DNA of 64,000 nt from Rhizobium sp. NFR07 (lineage in GTDB: Bacteria > Pseudomonadota > Alphaproteobacteria > Rhizobiales > Rhizobiaceae), in contig NZ_FOKM01000011.1 in the NCBI RefSeq assembly GCF_900111905.1, positions 170,358 to 234,357 of the forward strand. The letters run 5' to 3'. Each line of letters begins with the position of its first letter. Within the stretch, counting starts at the first letter, position 1. The position numbers were made by a program, and so were the translations under genes. Below are positions 34,869 to 43,823 of this stretch, piece by piece. The notes beneath the pieces were generated by a model. That model was not told the origin of the DNA. It saw nothing but the letters and a program-made list of their open reading frames with translations, and did no database searches.

Positions 34869-35540
34869 ATGTTATTTAAAGCTACTATTGTGCTTCTATC
34901 TGGTTCGGTGGCGTTTGGATCTGCTTTTGCGATTGCGCACGCTCAGACAGCACCTGCGGCGGCGACGGCCGGGGCGGCTGCGGGTTGCTTTGTGTCGCCA
35001 GCCGCATTGCCTCCAGGCGATGTCAGCGCATTTGTCGCGGACCCGCCAGGCCTGCTGACCAACTACCCGACCGGCGGACTGCCAATGTCCGGGCGCGTCC
35101 GTGGTCTAGCAGGCACCAGCGCTGATACACTGGCACCACTGGTTTCACTTCTTGAGAGCGCCAACCCATCCCAGGTCGCTGCAATTGGCGCAGGGCTTGC
35201 TCGCGCAGCTCGCGCCTGTGCCCCGATCAATCCGGAGTATGCGGTACAGATCCAGGAGGCGGTCGCAGGAGCAGGGAATCCCGTGTTTGAGGCTGCGTTC
35301 CTCGGAGCCTCTGCTGATACGCAGACTGCGGCGCTTGGTGCCGCTGGCGGTGCACCAGGGGCAGGGGCTATCGGTGGAGGAGGGACGCCGGGTGGCGGCC
35401 TTAATGGAACCGGCGGCGGCAACGAAAGTGTCGCTTCTGGCAATTCGAGCTTCAGTGCAGGCGCGAGCGCGCGATTCTTTGCAAGTTCTGGGGCTGGAGC
35501 CGCGACCTTCGACTCGGTGAGCCCGAACGGTAATCAGTAG
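34869..35540 (+). CDS. Secreted Gly/Ala-rich protein of the export operon, unknown function
   Basis: The 223-residue product has a signal peptide (MLFKATIVLLSGSVAFGSAF, cleavage near AHA-QT). The middle domain of about 110 residues has helices (LAPLVSLLESANPSQVAAIG, then ARAARACAPINPEYAVQIQE). The C-terminal 70 residues are low-complexity Gly/Ala/Ser/Asn (GAIGGGGTPGGGLNGTGGGN). It lies between the OPX lipoprotein gene and the PCP-kinase gene, a place normally reserved for export components, but I know no named family. A periplasmic or cell-surface role in polymer export or capsule organisation is inference. Confidence 0.7.
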   Translation: MLFKATIVLLSGSVAFGSAFAIAHAQTAPAAATAGAAAGCFVSPAALPPGDVSAFVADPPGLLTNYPTGGLPMSGRVRGLAGTSADTLAPLVSLLESANPSQVAAIGAGLARAARACAPINPEYAVQIQEAVAGAGNPVFEAAFLGASADTQTAALGAAGGAPGAGAIGGGGTPGGGLNGTGGGNESVASGNSSFSAGASARFFASSGAGAATFDSVSPNGNQ

Positions 35541-35584
35541 CTCTCCAATTACCGAAAAAGCCAGCTAAGACGAGTGAGGCAAGT

Positions 35585-37870
35585 TTGCAATTGCACAATC
35601 GAAATTTGCCAGCCGTATCTTTTGATGACGAGCTTTCTGGGCCCCCGTCCGCGATCGTTGATGTCGAGGCGCTGATAGGGATAGCACGTCGTCAGTGGCG
35701 CGTCGTCGCTCTTGCGAGTGCTGCCGGGATAGCTCTCGGTTTGGCTTATATCGTGACGGCCGTTCCAATATACACGTCAAGTATCAACGTACTGATCGAC
35801 CGGGGCAACGGACAGCTTGCAAATCAACTTTCGTCGATTGGGGATGGCAGCGTTCTCCTCGATGACGAGGCTTCAGTGTTGAGCCAGGTTGAGGTGTTTG
35901 GTTCAGACACGATAGCTCTTGCTGTGGTTGATAAGCTGGATCTAATGAATGATCCCAATTTTAACGCTTCAAGCAATGGGCTTTTGAGTTCGACCTTGGG
36001 TGCGATACGAAGCGTCGCCAATATTTCTAACTGGTTCGGGGCCGACAGTTCCGAGCCAGTCGATGAAGAGGTGGCGAGGCAGAATGCGGCCCGTCGATTG
36101 GTACGTAGCCTCGAGGTGACGAGGGTTGGTCGCACATACGTCCTAGAGATCGAATACTCGTCGCCGTCGGCTGACCTAGCTGCAAAGATAGCGAATGCGT
36201 TTGGCGATGCTTATCTTATTGATAAGTTGAACTCGAAATATGAAGCCACGCGCAGGGCGAGTGGTTGGCTCCAGGAACGTATTGCAGAGCTACGTCAACG
36301 ATCTTTGGACACCGATTTAGCGGTGCAGCGTTTTCGTACAGCTAATGGACTAGTGGCTGCAGGGTCTGTCCTTGTTGCAGACCAGCAGCTTTCCGAACTT
36401 AATAGTGCTCTCATCGTCGCTCAATCCGACACGGCAAGGGCCCAAGCTCGCTTGGAGCAGATACAACAAATCGTCACATCGGGAGTAAGTGACGCGATTG
36501 TCACCGATGTTCTGGGGAGCTCGGTTTCTAATGAGCTCCGCCAGAAATATTTGGATGCTTCAAGAAGACAAGCACAGATATCCGCTCGGCTTGGCGAGAA
36601 CCATGCGCAAGCTGTTAGACTTCGCGGCGAAATGGCCGAATATCAGCGGTTGATGTTTGAAGAGCTTAGCCGTATCGCAGAAAGCTACAAAAGTGACCTT
36701 GATGTAGCGAGGGCGCGAGAAAAAGCATTGGCGGAAAGTGTTGCCCAAGCGACAGGCATTAGTGCAAGCGCGAACGAAACGCAGGTGCAGCTTCGTGAAC
36801 TTGAACGAGAAGCAGAGACTTACAAGAACCTCTACCAGACTTTTCTGCAGCGGTATCAAGAAGCGGTTCAAAGGCAGTCATTCCCTGTAACCGAGGCACG
36901 GGTGATAACGCGGGCCACTCCATCCGGTTCGCCGAGCGAGCCGAAGAAGCCGATGGTCCTTGCGCTTTTCGTCGCTTTAGGGGCTGCGATAGGCAGTGGA
37001 ATAGGAGCGTACCGGGAGTTCCGAGATCGCTTCTTCCGCACTGGGGATCAAGTAAGGGAAAGTCTGAACGCTGAGTTCCTAGGTATGATTCCGCTAGTTC
37101 CGACTCGAAATAGCGGTCATGATGGCATTACTGAGAGCAAGGCAATAGCCAAAAGCAATCCAGTTATGCGTCATGTTCTGGATCAACCCTTGTCGTCGTT
37201 TGCAGAGACGCTACGCAGCGCAAAGTTGGCGGTAGACCTTGCTTTAACGAACAGGGCCACGAAGATTATTGGAGTTGTTTCGTCTCTTCCAGGTGAAGGC
37301 AAGTCGACGGTTGCAGTCAACTTCGCCCAGCTACTGGCGAACCAAGGCAATCGCACGATACTCGTTGATGGAGATCTAAGGAATCCAGGAGCCACGCGGG
37401 CGATTGGTCGCCATGCGGATGCTGGACTCCTCGAAGCTCTCTTAGACAGAGCGAGCCCATCGAGCGTGTTTCTGCACGATCCAGTAACAAGACTAGGCTT
37501 CCTTCCCGCCGTAATACGTCATCGCGTTCCGCACTCCTCAGAGTTGCTGGCCTCGGCTTCCATGCGCAACCTACTACAAACTCTTAGCGGTCAGGCAGAC
37601 TACATCGTAGTTGACTTGCCGCCGCTTGGCCCGGTAGTCGACGCTCGCGCGATTGCCTCGCAAATTGATGGTTTCATTTTTGTTGCTGAGTGGGGGCGGA
37701 CGGCAAGAAAGGTCGCCAAGCAGCTTCTGGACGATGAGCACGAGATACGAGGAAAATGCCTCGGCGTCATCCTGAACAAGGTCGATCAGGAAAAGATGAA
37801 GTTATACCGCTCTTATGGATCCAGCGAGTATTATCACTCTCGGTATGCGAGCTACTATCGAGAGGCATGA
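35585..37870 (+). CDS. Polysaccharide co-polymerase with fused tyrosine autokinase (GumC/ExoP type)
   Basis: The 761-residue inner-membrane protein has a Wzz domain (about 25-460) with membrane helices near 40-60 and 455-475 around a long periplasmic coiled coil. A P-rich motif before the second helix (ATPSGSPSEPKKPMVLALFV) is typical. The cytoplasmic BY-kinase follows: Walker A SLPGEGKSTVAVNF at about 565-580, then VDGDLRNPG, and YIVVDLPPLGPV as Walker B. The last 21 residues hold seven Tyr, the autophosphorylation cluster. It controls chain length and couples polymerisation to the OPX pore. GumC of xanthan lacks the kinase, so this is the ExoP variant. It starts at TTG 35585. Confidence 0.93.
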   Translation: MQLHNRNLPAVSFDDELSGPPSAIVDVEALIGIARRQWRVVALASAAGIALGLAYIVTAVPIYTSSINVLIDRGNGQLANQLSSIGDGSVLLDDEASVLSQVEVFGSDTIALAVVDKLDLMNDPNFNASSNGLLSSTLGAIRSVANISNWFGADSSEPVDEEVARQNAARRLVRSLEVTRVGRTYVLEIEYSSPSADLAAKIANAFGDAYLIDKLNSKYEATRRASGWLQERIAELRQRSLDTDLAVQRFRTANGLVAAGSVLVADQQLSELNSALIVAQSDTARAQARLEQIQQIVTSGVSDAIVTDVLGSSVSNELRQKYLDASRRQAQISARLGENHAQAVRLRGEMAEYQRLMFEELSRIAESYKSDLDVARAREKALAESVAQATGISASANETQVQLRELEREAETYKNLYQTFLQRYQEAVQRQSFPVTEARVITRATPSGSPSEPKKPMVLALFVALGAAIGSGIGAYREFRDRFFRTGDQVRESLNAEFLGMIPLVPTRNSGHDGITESKAIAKSNPVMRHVLDQPLSSFAETLRSAKLAVDLALTNRATKIIGVVSSLPGEGKSTVAVNFAQLLANQGNRTILVDGDLRNPGATRAIGRHADAGLLEALLDRASPSSVFLHDPVTRLGFLPAVIRHRVPHSSELLASASMRNLLQTLSGQADYIVVDLPPLGPVVDARAIASQIDGFIFVAEWGRTARKVAKQLLDDEHEIRGKCLGVILNKVDQEKMKLYRSYGSSEYYHSRYASYYREA

Positions 37871-38559
37871 TTTTGCCCTTCCGATCAAGGTTTTTGCTCC
37901 AGACTGCGCTTTTCATTCCACTCGTCTCCGTGCTGGCGCTGGCCACAGTCCAGGCTACGAAGTACTCAAATTATAATGAGCTTCGACACCTAAGCAGGCG
38001 ACTTGAGGAGGCCCCTCAGTCTAGAGCTACTCCTACAGATGTGTCGCTGGCTTTGGTCACCACCATGCTCGCAAGCAGGGAATGCCAGGCACGGTTTCTT
38101 TTGCCAGCAGTGACGATCTCACTCACAGCGCTTGATAAAACGCCTGCGAAACCAAACACAATTTCTAGTGATGCGGGCCTGCAAACTACTTCTACCCTCA
38201 TCCATCACGCCCTTGGATGCCGCCCCACGTCCGGCAATCTTTGGCTGCGCTCGGCGATGGTCGCAGACGCGAGAGGCGCAGATACACGATCCGTATTGAC
38301 ATCGCTCAGTCTCTCGCAAAGGCTGTCCCCGGCGAGTGATCGGGCAATCTATGGTCGCTACCTACTATTCAACCGCCTATCTCGGAAGGCGCTGGCATTC
38401 GCAACTGGAGCCATCACACAAGACCTGAGGCTTGTGTGCTCACAATTTGTTCCGAAATGGTTCAAACTTGCTCTGCCGCCCTCGAGCGAGGCTTTTGCTT
38501 CAATCGCTGCTACACTCGTCCCATACTGTCGAATGAATACGCAGCATCCGACAAAATAA
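37867..38559 (+). CDS. Membrane-anchored helical protein coupled to the co-polymerase
   Basis: The 230-residue protein begins with a membrane anchor (about residues 9-28, LLQTALFIPLVSVLALATVQ) and continues outside the membrane with helices arranged like TPR units, for example GNLWLRSAMVADARGADTRS and DRAIYGRYLLFNRLSRKALA. Two Cys (near 60 and 115) could pair. Its ATG overlaps the stop of the PCP-kinase gene (ATGA), so it is translated with it. Similar anchored helical proteins of unknown function follow ExoP-like genes in other rhizobial loci as I recall them; a part in the export assembly is inference. Confidence 0.65.
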   Translation: MILPFRSRFLLQTALFIPLVSVLALATVQATKYSNYNELRHLSRRLEEAPQSRATPTDVSLALVTTMLASRECQARFLLPAVTISLTALDKTPAKPNTISSDAGLQTTSTLIHHALGCRPTSGNLWLRSAMVADARGADTRSVLTSLSLSQRLSPASDRAIYGRYLLFNRLSRKALAFATGAITQDLRLVCSQFVPKWFKLALPPSSEAFASIAATLVPYCRMNTQHPTK

Positions 38560-38586
38560 ATGAAGCCAATTTTCGGCTGCAAGCGC

Positions 38587-39894
38587 TTATCGCAGTAACC
38601 GCGCTTGGAAAGAGTGTGTTGAGTGTCTTCCCGATCCATCCGCTGAAGTCGAGCGCCGTCCTTGCTCTCGCCAACCATTTTGGAGTGAACCTGCAAGGAG
38701 CCAAAGGAGCGCTGCTATTTTGATCGAAAAGACGGCTGTTCCCCCGATCAACAGGTTGATTCCAAAAAACAGACTGATGGCAAGACCGCACACGCGGGAC
38801 GAAACCTTAGGCGAGGGGCAGGACAATGAGATAAACATCCATAAGGCGAACAGTCCGGCAACGGTCGTACTAAAAATTACGAAAGGATATCCACTGTCCA
38901 TAGAACGTCTTGCGGCGTCGAGGTTGCCTACAAACATTGATCCGAAGTCGAGGGACCAAAGTTTCGATATGGTTAGGCTCAACCGCCCCGCGATGTCGTC
39001 TCCAGTGGAGGCACCCAGGATCGCGCTGAGGATGAAACCCAGTGCAAGTAGAGATGGAATGATCAAGAATTGCGAGCCGCGAGGTACTTTATGAAAAAGA
39101 AAATATCCAATCAGGAAGACGCCACATAACGCGGAGGTTGTCCTTGTGTTATTCGTTATCAACACGATTAGAATGAGCGTCACGAGGAAAGCTCGAGTGG
39201 CAGGCTTTAACGCTCTCCATCGGCAAAGGACATAAATTGACAAAACCGCGGCAAAATTCGCTAGTGACACCTGCTCAAGAAAGATAGAAGAAGTTCTCGG
39301 GCCGCTGTAAATGCCCCATGTAAATCTACCTTCAAAACCTAGCGCGTTCGCAAAAAGCCCGGTTTCATTCAATGAAAACTCCGCGATACCACGAGTAGCA
39401 GCATAGTACTGGGCTGGCTTAAGTAACCATGCATAACTTTCAAGGCTTGTAACTTCGAGTGCTAGAAAGATAGCCACTATGATTGCGCATGTGATGAAGA
39501 TCTTATCGGTCGTTTCAATTCTAGTTCGAGTGCCAAGGCAATAGAATATCGATATAACTAAAGCGTTACGGATCCCTTCAGTTGGGACTGCCTCAGAGAA
39601 GATTCCAACCCACATTGCCAGCACGCACGACGTCAAGAGAAAAGCAATCGGCAGAAAATCGGTTTCAGTGATTCCGTATCGGATGACGATCATTAGACCG
39701 CAGGCAAGAATTAGGCCCTCAGTCGCAACAACTATACCGTAGCTCATTGGGATGAAGTGTGCGCCAAGCAGAGCTAAAAAAGCGTTGTAGAGCACTGCGG
39801 CTAAGCAAACCCCTGTTACCGAAGTCTTGACCGAGAAGATTGTACCCGCGCGACGGCTGTGACGGGGCGTTGATCGGCGCGCTATGCCGTACAT
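38587..39894 (-). CDS. Second Wzy-like polymerase / O-antigen ligase family membrane protein
   Basis: The 435-residue protein has about eleven hydrophobic helices. The RTSSIFLEQVSLANFAAVLS stretch near the middle and ITNNTRTTSALCGVFLIGYF after it resemble polymerase and ligase proteins of exopolysaccharide loci, where an Arg-x-x-S-x-F-x-E-x-x-x-x-A pattern is common. It is therefore the better candidate for the GumE-type polymerase of the main repeat unit, with the 31870 gene as alternative. It lies 7 bp downstream of the acyltransferase gene on the minus strand, so these two form one operon, convergent with the PCP-kinase operon. Confidence 0.75.
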   Translation of the reverse strand: MYGIARRSTPRHSRRAGTIFSVKTSVTGVCLAAVLYNAFLALLGAHFIPMSYGIVVATEGLILACGLMIVIRYGITETDFLPIAFLLTSCVLAMWVGIFSEAVPTEGIRNALVISIFYCLGTRTRIETTDKIFITCAIIVAIFLALEVTSLESYAWLLKPAQYYAATRGIAEFSLNETGLFANALGFEGRFTWGIYSGPRTSSIFLEQVSLANFAAVLSIYVLCRWRALKPATRAFLVTLILIVLITNNTRTTSALCGVFLIGYFLFHKVPRGSQFLIIPSLLALGFILSAILGASTGDDIAGRLSLTISKLWSLDFGSMFVGNLDAARRSMDSGYPFVIFSTTVAGLFALWMFISLSCPSPKVSSRVCGLAISLFFGINLLIGGTAVFSIKIAALLWLLAGSLQNGWREQGRRSTSADGSGRHSTHSFQARLLR

Positions 39895-39901
39895 TTCGAT
39901 T

Positions 39902-40939
39902 TCATCCTGGTCGCTGCCCGCTGCGGGATCGCCACAGGGGAACCCTCAATTTTGCGCTGCGGCTGAGTAGCCCCTTAAGAGCTAGATGGCAAACTAATCC
40001 GAGTACGACGGAGGCTGCAACGCATAGAGCTGTGAACACAGACTGATTGTAGAAAATCGCAACTTCAAACTTATTGAACACAACCCTGCATGCCGCAAGA
40101 ACGAAAACATGTGTGATGTATATTTCGTAAGACGCGTCGCCGATCAACTTGAAAAGACCAATCTTCTGATCGGTTCGAATGCTCGCCAGGCAAAAGACTA
40201 TCAACGCTGATGGAACACCCAATAGCAGCCACCGGTATGAGGTTCCAAAGTATAGTTCAGCTGCGATTATGCAGCTCGTAGCGATTGCTATCCCAACACC
40301 CGTCCAAGGACGTCTTAGTTCAGAAATTCGCGGGGCGGCAGCAATTATGCAGCCATAGAAAAACTCCAGTACGATGGAACTTCCATAAAACGAAATTATG
40401 TAGTTGCTTGGAAAAATTAACCGCAAAATAACACCAAAGGCAATTATTGAGAATATGAACGCTAAGCGATATTTTTGACTCAATAGTAGGGATAAAGCTA
40501 CAATAGAGTAGAAATAAACCTCATAATTTAGCGTCCAGCCAGGCACAATTACAGGAAATATCTCAGTTGGGCTGATGGGGCTGGGCCATGGAATGAAAAA
40601 CAACGAAGCGATCGTGTGTGACGCGTCGAAAACGGTTGACTTCAGAATGTCCGGGAAAGCTAGAGCGATTGCCGCGGCAAAGAGTGTCGCCGACCAGTAC
40701 AGAGGTATGATGCGCTTTATCCGGTTGTATATAAATGAAGCAGGTTCATACTTATTTGACTGAACGGATTTCCAGATAACGTATCCGCTGAGCACAAAGA
40801 ATAGGTCGACGCCGAATTCACCAAGAGCGGGCACCGTTGTTCCGTTAAAATATATTGTTTTTTCGTATTGCAAGATGGCATGGAAATACACGACAGCTAC
40901 GGCCGCAATTGCTCGGAGATATTGAAGCTGGACAAGCAT
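39902..40939 (-). CDS. Acyltransferase 3 family membrane protein (ExoZ/GumF/GumG type)
   Basis: The 345-residue protein has about ten membrane helices. The family motifs are clear at the N-terminus: QYLRAIAAVAVVYFHAILQY, with the catalytic Arg and His, then GEFGVDLFFVLSGYVIWKSV. Known relatives (ExoZ, GumF, GumG) transfer acetyl groups from the cytoplasm to sugars of lipid-linked exopolysaccharide units. Only one such gene is present, whereas xanthan loci usually have two or three. It is the first gene of a two-gene minus-strand operon with the second polymerase-like protein. Confidence 0.92.
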   Translation of the reverse strand: MLVQLQYLRAIAAVAVVYFHAILQYEKTIYFNGTTVPALGEFGVDLFFVLSGYVIWKSVQSNKYEPASFIYNRIKRIIPLYWSATLFAAAIALAFPDILKSTVFDASHTIASLFFIPWPSPISPTEIFPVIVPGWTLNYEVYFYSIVALSLLLSQKYRLAFIFSIIAFGVILRLIFPSNYIISFYGSSIVLEFFYGCIIAAAPRISELRRPWTGVGIAIATSCIIAAELYFGTSYRWLLLGVPSALIVFCLASIRTDQKIGLFKLIGDASYEIYITHVFVLAACRVVFNKFEVAIFYNQSVFTALCVAASVVLGLVCHLALKGLLSRSAKLRVPLWRSRSGQRPG

Positions 40940-41023
40940 TAGAAAATATCCCGGTGGCCGTAAATCACGGCAATAATGATGTCATTTCTTCCAGTGTTAC
41001 AGAGAGAAATCAAGAGTCTATCT

Positions 41024-42091
41024 ATGATAAGCAAGAACTTGATAAATCGGCGCAGTTTTTTGAATTATGCACTGGCGCTAGGCGCCCTCGGTATCACTAG
41101 AGACGTTGCGTCCGGACAGTCTCTCGAGCGGCAATTGCGGGGGGTAAACCTCTCTGGGGCTGAATTTGGAAAACTTTCAGGAGTCGGATATCGCCAGCTG
41201 TATCCGACCCGGACTGATGTGGAGTTTTACCGGGCGTTGGGCTGTACAGTCATCAGGCTGCCAATTCGGTGGGAACGTCTTCAGTCGCGCCCGTTTGGAT
41301 CCTTGTCATCGAGCGACGGCAGTTTTCGAGATCTCGATTGGCTCGAAGAAATTGTTACCCTTATTACGGACGCGGGCATGGTCTGCGTGATCGATCTCCA
41401 CAATTTCGGTAAGCGGAGTGTTGGCGGCCCTGCTGTGCGACTGGGGACTGCCGACTTGCCGGCCGAGGCTTTAGCTGATTTTTGGCTCAAAGTTGGAGGA
41501 CTCTTTCGAAATAACCCGCTTGTGTGGTTCGGCTTGATGAATGAACCGGAAGGATATCAGGCGACGGAGTGGTCTGGGATTGTGCAGTCTACGGTGAATT
41601 CACTGAGGCATGCTCATATCGGGAACGTCGTACTACTGCCGGGGATAAAATGGTCTTCCGCTGCGCTTTGGATCAAGAGTGGCAATGGCAAAGCGTTCGA
41701 GAACTTCAACGATGAAGCGGAAAACTCAATCTTTGAGGTCCATCAATACTTCGATCCTGACGGTTCAGGTACCCGTAGCACGTGCGTTCGCGATGGTGTG
41801 CGCCGGCTTGCAGCCTTTGAGCGGTGGGCAGAAGTGAAAGAGGGCAGAAGGGGCTTTCTCGCCGAGTTTGGACTCGGCAGGACAGATCTGCCTGAAAGTG
41901 GTGAATGCGGAGAAGAGTTAGACAAGGTAGTTGAGCATCTACACCAACACTCTCAGATCTGGCGCGGATGGACGTTGTGGGGAGGGGGGCGGCACTGGCC
42001 ACCTAAATATCATCTACGGTTAGAGGGGCCCTGCTGTGGAACAGAGCGGGAAGGGGTAGTGCTTCGCGCATTGCGCGACCGTTTCCGATGA
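41024..42091 (+). CDS. Tat-type secreted GH5 family glycoside hydrolase (endoglucanase-like)
   Basis: The 355-residue protein starts with a twin-arginine-type signal (NRRSFLNYALALGALGI). The GH5 barrel follows: RGVNLSGAEFGKL opens it, IRLPIRWERLQ and CVIDLHNFGKR follow, NEP carries the acid/base Glu174, FEVHQYFD the conserved His/Tyr, and FLAEFGLG the nucleophile Glu281. All catalytic residues are present. GH5 members of this type cut beta-1,4-glucans. In a locus predicted to make a beta-1,4-glucan-backbone polymer it may trim or release chains, or clear misplaced polymer from the periplasm; that link is inference. ATG 41024 is favoured because it puts the signal peptide at the terminus. Confidence 0.88.
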   Translation: MISKNLINRRSFLNYALALGALGITRDVASGQSLERQLRGVNLSGAEFGKLSGVGYRQLYPTRTDVEFYRALGCTVIRLPIRWERLQSRPFGSLSSSDGSFRDLDWLEEIVTLITDAGMVCVIDLHNFGKRSVGGPAVRLGTADLPAEALADFWLKVGGLFRNNPLVWFGLMNEPEGYQATEWSGIVQSTVNSLRHAHIGNVVLLPGIKWSSAALWIKSGNGKAFENFNDEAENSIFEVHQYFDPDGSGTRSTCVRDGVRRLAAFERWAEVKEGRRGFLAEFGLGRTDLPESGECGEELDKVVEHLHQHSQIWRGWTLWGGGRHWPPKYHLRLEGPCCGTEREGVVLRALRDRFR

Positions 42092-42521
42092 ATTTCCGTT
42101 CCTTGGCTCTTCTCTGACTGAAACGATCTTGCGGTGAGATAGAATCACGCCGAATTGAGGTATCGGTCGCCGAAGGCTCTTCGCCAGCTAGATTGATTTG
42201 CTCAGACCAAAGTGGTTTTCAGCCGCTCTTATAACAAGTTCTCGAATGTTCTTGCCCTCGATGCACTCGGTTGTCGCACCTTGAGCGATCGCTCGATATC
42301 ACGGTCGTTTAGGGCGAAAGGAAGCGTGCTTACTCTTTATCTGCGCAGCCGATGTCGAGCCCGTGGAAATGTAAGCGTAGACCGGGTGGCTCAATGGCAA
42401 CGAGAAGGGCCAGACAGGACACCGATCTCCTCGGATATAAGCTGTCCTGCCGTCTCATTGATTGTCGTGACGCTGATATTTCTTTGAAGGAGCCGCCGGC
42501 CAGTCAGCGTTTGCGATTTAG
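42092..42521. other. Gene-free stretch between convergent genes
   Basis: About 430 bases between the GH5 gene and the 3' end of the type I secretion operon. The only long frame (42212-42487, plus) has no ribosome site and a random composition. Confidence 0.5.
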
Positions 42522-43823
42522 CTAGTGTTCATAGCGGAAGACATGCTGCATCTGATCTGTGAGGGGCTTAATCAGGTAGGACATGACTGTCCGCGACTTT
42601 CCTGAAAAGAAAACCTCAGCCGGCATGCCTGGATGTAAGGGTAGGCCATCAAGTTCGCGCGCTGAGAGGGAAATTTGGACCGGATAAACGTTTTGTCCCG
42701 TTCGTTCATCCACAACTGAGTCAGGGGCAATGTTCAGAACGCTACCTAGCACTTCCGGCGACACTCGTTGATCAAACGCGGGGAACCGAAGCCGCGCGTC
42801 TTGACCTACAGAAAGCTTGTCGACGAGAGACGCTTCTACCTTTGCATCAACGATCAGTTTTTCATCAAGGGGAACGAGAAGCATTAAAGTCACCCCTTCT
42901 TCAACCACTTCGTTACGAGCGTGAATGTTAAGTTGATGTACTTTACCCGACACGGGAGCCCGGATATCAAGTCGATCTAACTGATCAACGATAGCGATCC
43001 GCTTATCTTGCGCTTCCGTCAATTCTTTCATGATTTGCGCGAGTTCCTGCGCGGCGCTGCTACGATAGTCTTCGTCGAGTTGCAATAATTGCAACCCAAC
43101 TTCGGCTTGTTTGGCGAGCGCCTCCGCACGCCGCGACAGCGTCTCGCCGTAAGTGCCACGAACATCCGCCAAGTCTTTCGCGAGAGCTGAAGCCCGCTGC
43201 GTGAGCCCTAGCCCCTTTTTCAAAAGAGCTTCAGCGGACGTGAGTTCACTTTGCAATATTGCGACCTGTTTTTCAGACGCATCTCTTCTAACGTCCAGAG
43301 CATTCAACTGCTCCCGGAGCTGTTCGTCACGTGACCGGAGCTGGCTCTTCATACCGTTGAGGCTCGAGAGTTTATTCCGAAAGATCGATTGCTCGACCTC
43401 TTGAAAGGCGTTGATCGCGTCCGCTTCCGCGATTACGCCAAGTCCACTGGGTGATAAGAAATTTGTCGATCCTACCAACTGTGCTCGCGCTCGCGCTTGC
43501 CGTATTGTCAATTGTGCCACTGTATTGCTGACGACTGCGAGATTCGCGCGGACCGTAGCTCCATCGAGTCTGATCAAGACGTCGCCTTGGTTGACGATTG
43601 CCCCTTCAGTGACCAAAACCTCTGAAACGTTTCCGCCAAGCGCGTGCTGTATCTTCTTGACGCGATGCTCAACAGCGACCAGGCCATGAGCTATTGCCGC
43701 TGAGCTGATTGACATTGTAGCGGCCCAACCAGCGCCTCCAGCAAACACAAAAAGACAAAGCGCGATGGCAGCCGTCGAATGCCGGACCAGCGAGCGTTCC
43801 TCAGAGGGGGGAAGGGCCGTCAT
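42522..43823 (-). CDS. Type I secretion membrane fusion protein (HlyD/PrsE type)
   Basis: The 433-residue adaptor bridges the inner-membrane ABC exporter and an outer-membrane TolC-type channel. It has one membrane helix near residues 17-38, then a first lipoyl half (VKKIQHALGGNVSEVLVTEG), a long coiled-coil hairpin (about 110-290), the second lipoyl half (LDRLDIRAPVSGKVHQLNIH), and a beta-barrel domain ending in GMPAEVFFSGKSRTVMSYL, the hallmark end of the HlyD/PrtE family. Its ATG overlaps the stop of the ABC gene by 4 bases. No TolC gene is in the window, so the outer channel must come from elsewhere. Confidence 0.93.
   Translation of the reverse strand: MTALPPSEERSLVRHSTAAIALCLFVFAGGAGWAATMSISSAAIAHGLVAVEHRVKKIQHALGGNVSEVLVTEGAIVNQGDVLIRLDGATVRANLAVVSNTVAQLTIRQARARAQLVGSTNFLSPSGLGVIAEADAINAFQEVEQSIFRNKLSSLNGMKSQLRSRDEQLREQLNALDVRRDASEKQVAILQSELTSAEALLKKGLGLTQRASALAKDLADVRGTYGETLSRRAEALAKQAEVGLQLLQLDEDYRSSAAQELAQIMKELTEAQDKRIAIVDQLDRLDIRAPVSGKVHQLNIHARNEVVEEGVTLMLLVPLDEKLIVDAKVEASLVDKLSVGQDARLRFPAFDQRVSPEVLGSVLNIAPDSVVDERTGQNVYPVQISLSARELDGLPLHPGMPAEVFFSGKSRTVMSYLIKPLTDQMQHVFRYEH

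Noticed and set aside
42212..42487. 91-residue plus-strand frame between the GH5 gene and the secretion operon
   Set aside because: Random composition, no ribosome site.
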